A DNA stretch of 28,787 bases from Thalassiosira profunda (taxonomy: Eukaryota; Bacillariophyta; Thalassiosirophyceae; Thalassiosirales; Thalassiosiraceae): the NCBI GenBank assembly GCA_036939355.1, contig JALLAP010000224.1, positions 1 through 28,787 of the forward strand, read 5' to 3'. The notes beneath the pieces were generated by a model, which saw only the letters and a list, made by a program, of their open reading frames with translations, was not told the origin of the DNA and did not search any database. This document shows positions 26,108 through 28,787 of the stretch, one piece after another. Within the stretch, counting starts at the first letter, position 1, and the number at the start of each line of letters is the position of its first letter. A program made the position numbers and the translations under genes.

Positions 26108-27526
26108 ATGCACCCGGCCCATCAACTTGGCTTCCTGCTCGCCGCCGCCAGTTCGGTTGCCCCTGCAGCGCCATTTGCAAGCAATCATGATAATCATGTC
26201 TGTGGACAGTCGGCTGTTCCGCTCAGAGCGTCGATTCCATCATGTGCACCGATCGAGTGCATCAAAGCACAACGATCGTCGCGCACACTTGCAACACGTG
26301 CATCGTCGAGGCAGAAGCTTGTGCGATACGTTCCATGGGCCGGCAAGCGGGGCATGCTGCCCCACCAGCGTTATCGCGGGGTGCTGGGCCAGATCGAATA
26401 CGACAACTGGCTGAAAATGCCCTTGGACGTCAGTGATGTTGCGCCAGCTGCCAACGCTGAGGGCTACTTCTCCACGGCACCATCAACGGCGCAGCGAATA
26501 GAACCACCTCCCGTTCAAACAAAGCATCTGAAGCCAATCTACGTGGACGATCATATCATCGTGGTGAACAAACCATCTGGTGTCCTCTCGGTGCCTGGTC
26601 CGAGGAGGCATGAGTGCGTTGCATCCCTCGTCTACCGTTACTTCGGCAAGGGACATGCACATCCGAGAGACGCCGGTATCTCCGAGCAGGCTGAGGAAAA
26701 TGAGCCGTGGCAGCCATTGACTACAGGAGACAACAAGGAAGTCGACACCATGATCGTTCATCGACTCGACCGGGACACCTCCGGGGTATTGATGTTTGCG
26801 CGAAACGACGATGCATTGAAGCGGCTGCATCTTGATTTCAAGGACAAAATGAGGAAGAGGGTGAGCAAGAGATACGTGGCGCTGGTCTGCGGTCATTGGA
26901 ACCAAAACGGCGGCATGGGTGGAATGGTTGCAGACGAAGGCGAGATCGATCTGCCGCTGGTCAGAGATATCGATCGCCCGCCGTTCATGCGCGTTGCGAC
27001 GGCAGAAACGGAGTTGCGGCAACAGCAGTTGAGGGAACGACCTCGATCGAATGATGAGGGACAAGGGCAACAGCACGCTGGATTCCTTCGCATGGTGGGA
27101 AAGGGCGCCAAACCGAGCCTCACCGAGTATCGAATCCTGTCTTACGAGTATCTAGTCGACGAGACCGGCGTCTTGGAGGACGCACCGCGTCTCCTTCCGG
27201 TGACCAGGGTTGAACTTACACCTATCACGGGAAGGACTCACCAGCTCAGAGTCCACTGCGCTGCATCTGGTCACCCCATCGTAGGAGACAGCATCTACGG
27301 AAGGCACGGCGAGGGATCTCCACGCGGGGGTCTCATTTTGGAGGAATCGGGAGGAGCCAGCCTCGATGTGCAGCAGCGGATTTTTGAGTATTGGACAAGA
27401 AGGCTGAAACGCAACAACGATGCAAAGGACGAAGAATGCATGTTATGCTTGCACGCCTGTCAGCTGTCGATATTCCATCCGTTTACCGAATCGCCGATGC
27501 TGTTCGAGTGCCCGCCTCCGTTTTAG
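26108..27526 (+). CDS. RluA-family pseudouridine synthase, organelle-type leader
   Basis: A 472-residue protein from ATG 26108, the first in-frame ATG; upstream frame has only GTG. It converts specific uridines in rRNA or tRNA to pseudouridine. The hallmark motif [10 protein letters not shown] lies at residues 218-227, with catalytic Asp221. Before it is [20 protein letters not shown] (the conserved NKPSG strand); after it come [30 protein letters not shown] and [11 protein letters not shown], all standard RluA-family blocks. There is no S4 RNA-binding domain at the N-terminus. Instead the first 30 residues form a hydrophobic leader ([19 protein letters not shown]) with an ASAFAP-like end, suggesting plastid import. 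A charged insertion (about residues 295-330, with [14 protein letters not shown]) separates conserved blocks. The family is certain; compartment and RNA target are inferred or unknown. Confidence 0.92.
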   Translation: MHPAHQLGFLLAAASSVAPAAPFASNHDNHVCGQSAVPLRASIPSCAPIECIKAQRSSRTLATRASSRQKLVRYVPWAGKRGMLPHQRYRGVLGQIEYDNWLKMPLDVSDVAPAANAEGYFSTAPSTAQRIEPPPVQTKHLKPIYVDDHIIVVNKPSGVLSVPGPRRHECVASLVYRYFGKGHAHPRDAGISEQAEENEPWQPLTTGDNKEVDTMIVHRLDRDTSGVLMFARNDDALKRLHLDFKDKMRKRVSKRYVALVCGHWNQNGGMGGMVADEGEIDLPLVRDIDRPPFMRVATAETELRQQQLRERPRSNDEGQGQQHAGFLRMVGKGAKPSLTEYRILSYEYLVDETGVLEDAPRLLPVTRVELTPITGRTHQLRVHCAASGHPIVGDSIYGRHGEGSPRGGLILEESGGASLDVQQRIFEYWTRRLKRNNDAKDEECMLCLHACQLSIFHPFTESPMLFECPPPF

Positions 27527-27741
27527 GCAATAAGTACCTGAGAGAAGGGAAGGTTACCCTCTAGGCAGTTGGTAAGATTTAAGTACTGACCTAAGAGAGC
27601 GCAACCAAGACCAAGTTACGTCGGAACCCTTAGATAAGATATGTTCAAGTGGTTCAAGGCTGGTACTTCAATGAACTGCTCAGATCGATTTCCTCGCATT
27701 CGTCAGCTCCCCTCGCTCCCCACACAACAACAAACACGAAG

Positions 27742-28608
27742 ATGAAGGTCTCCCTCGCCCTAGCCCTCGTCGCAGTCGCCCCCTGCGCTGCCTTCGCCCC
27801 GTCCGCGGGGACGGGCCGCGTGTCCACCTCGGTGGCCGCCACTTCCGATCGCAGGGATGTCATCGGCAACCTTGCAAAGCTCATGGGCGGCGCGATCGTG
27901 ACGGCGGGCGCTGATCCCGCGTTCGCCGCGAGCAACCCCGCCCTCGGCGGATGGCGCTCGAAGAAGAAGGGCGGTGGAGATGGTACTTTCCAGCCGGGCA
28001 AGGGAATGCGCGAGAAGCAGTCCTTCGATGAGCTTGTGTCTGCTAGCAACCCCGCCCTTGGTGGATGGCGCTCGAAGAAGAAGGGCGGCGGAGACGGCAC
28101 TTTCCAGCCTGGCAAGGGAATGCGCGAGAAGCAGACGTTCGATGAGCTTGTGTCTGCTAGCAACCCTGCCCTTGGCGGATGGCGCTCGAAGAAGAAGGGC
28201 GGCGGCGATGGTACTTTCCAGCCGGGCAAGGGAATGCGTGCCCACGAATCTTTTGACGAGCTTGCGGCTAGCAATCCTGCCCTTGGTGGATGGCGCTCGA
28301 AGAAGAAGGGAGGTGGAGACGGCACCTTCCAGCCTGGCAAGGGAATGCGTCAGAGTCAGACGTTCGACGAGCTTGTGTCGGCGAGCAACCCTGCCCTTGG
28401 CGGATGGCGCTCGAAAAAGAAGGGAGGTGGAGATGGCACCTTCCAGCCGGGTAAGGGAATGCGTGCCCACCAATCTTTCGACGAGCTCGTGTCTGCGAGC
28501 AACCCCGCCCTCGGAGGTTGGAGGTCGAAGAAGAAGGGAGGCGGAGACGGCACCTTCCAGCCTGGCAAGGGAATGCGCTCGCGGGACTTCTTCGGTGACT
28601 TGGCGTAA
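27742..28608 (+). CDS. Plastid (probably thylakoid-lumen) protein of six tandem 38-residue repeats, unknown function
   Basis: A 288-residue protein from ATG 27742. The leader is tripartite: a signal peptide ending CAAFAPSAG (AAFAP at 16-20), a Ser/Thr transit region, then a twin-arginine segment (RRDVIGNLAKLMGGAIV, from residue 37) ending in a lumen-type cleavage site, AFA (about residue 62). The rest is six near-identical units. Each begins SNPALGGWRSKKKGGGDGTF and continues QPGKGMR, then a variable 3-4 residues and SFDELVSA or similar; lengths are 38, 38, 37, 38, 38 and 36. Units are basic, Gly- and Lys-rich, with one Trp each, and are probably disordered. This combination is not a family I recognise. 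Candidates are a lumenal scaffold, a multivalent binding protein, or a polyprotein cut between units. Codon bias (C/G-ending) suggests high expression. It is the only gene here in tandem with its upstream neighbour. Confidence 0.88.
   Translation: MKVSLALALVAVAPCAAFAPSAGTGRVSTSVAATSDRRDVIGNLAKLMGGAIVTAGADPAFAASNPALGGWRSKKKGGGDGTFQPGKGMREKQSFDELVSASNPALGGWRSKKKGGGDGTFQPGKGMREKQTFDELVSASNPALGGWRSKKKGGGDGTFQPGKGMRAHESFDELAASNPALGGWRSKKKGGGDGTFQPGKGMRQSQTFDELVSASNPALGGWRSKKKGGGDGTFQPGKGMRAHQSFDELVSASNPALGGWRSKKKGGGDGTFQPGKGMRSRDFFGDLA
27931..28605 (+). repeat. Six-copy coding tandem repeat (114-bp unit)
   Basis: Units start at 27931, 28045, 28159, 28270, 28384 and 28498; unit lengths are 114, 114, 111, 114, 114 and 108 bp. 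The third is short by one codon in its tail (ELAAS instead of ELVSAS). Units are highly similar at DNA level, with mostly synonymous third-base changes (for example CCC/CCT and GGC/GGT/GGA). This means the protein sequence is held constant while DNA drifts, together with recent duplication or gene conversion. Confidence 0.95.
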
Positions 28609-28787
28609 GGCCCTCGCTGGATGATGTGAGCAAATGTTTTGTGCTTGGCGGGGCTACTGTAGGTAACAATGAAATAGACTTGCTAAAACTATGAGTGCAT
28701 CTATGAGCATGGAGCCATACGACAAAAGTCAACTCTTCGTGAACAAAGAAGCCATTTTCTGCTTCGTCTCCTCGTACGTGGCAAACT
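28609..28787. other. 3' flank of repeat-protein gene
   Basis: 179 bp of AT-richer sequence up to the window edge, presumably the 3' UTR and downstream spacer. Nothing else is recognised. Confidence 0.4.

Noticed and set aside
27654..28473. Repeated minus-strand frames over the tandem repeat
   Set aside because: They are shadows of the six-copy coding repeat. The plus-strand frame has an ATG, targeting peptide and stop.
27931..28605. CRISPR-like regular repeats
   Set aside because: The repeats are contiguous coding units without spacers, in a eukaryotic gene.

Overview
The window looks like a gene-dense nuclear contig from a photosynthetic stramenopile, most likely a centric diatom. Four lines of evidence support this. 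(1) Several proteins begin with a signal peptide that runs into an ASAFAP-like motif with Phe at the cleavage site, the bipartite presequence used to enter complex red-lineage plastids. (2) Genes are interrupted by short GT-AG introns: 81, 81, 86 and 139 bp, plus one of 426 bp. (3) A heat-shock-factor-type regulator of the kind expanded in diatoms is present. (4) A clear IFT46 gene implies a flagellated stage, which fits centric diatoms (motile sperm) better than raphid pennates. The species cannot be fixed from sequence alone.

Layout. Twenty protein genes are called, and they alternate strand almost perfectly. In order: unknown charged protein (+); coiled-coil membrane protein (-); about 1.1 kb of repeat-bearing spacer; unknown protein (+); two-helix membrane protein (-); plastid peroxiredoxin Q (+); plastid PDZ protein (-); small acidic protein (+); plastid Obg GTPase (-); DDX52/Rok1 helicase (+); hypothetical protein (-); M50B-like membrane protein (+); F-box protein (-); IFT46 (+); papain-family protease (-); threonine-aldolase-like PLP enzyme (+, frameshifted in this sequence); plastid DCC/DUF393 protein (-); HSF-type regulator (+, frame broken at an N); small mitochondrial-looking membrane protein (-); RluA-type pseudouridine synthase (+); and a plastid-targeted six-repeat protein (+). 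Only the last pair is in tandem; the other 18 neighbouring pairs are divergent or convergent.

Functional themes. This is not an operon or a biosynthetic cluster. Plastid biology recurs (PrxQ, PDZ, Obg, DCC protein, repeat protein). Ribosome and RNA work is represented by Obg, DDX52 and the pseudouridine synthase. The rest is flagellar transport, protein turnover and transcription control.

The most unusual items are: the predicted thylakoid-lumen protein made of six near-identical 36-38-residue basic Gly/Lys/Trp repeats (27742-28608); the strict strand alternation; a 251-bp MITE-like element with 28-bp terminal inverted repeats just upstream of the HSF gene; a duplicated repeat module built on GCGGACATTTT in the largest spacer; and a PrxQ that lacks the usual resolving cysteine. 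Two genes carry likely sequence or assembly frame errors (near 20509 and at the N, 24064).
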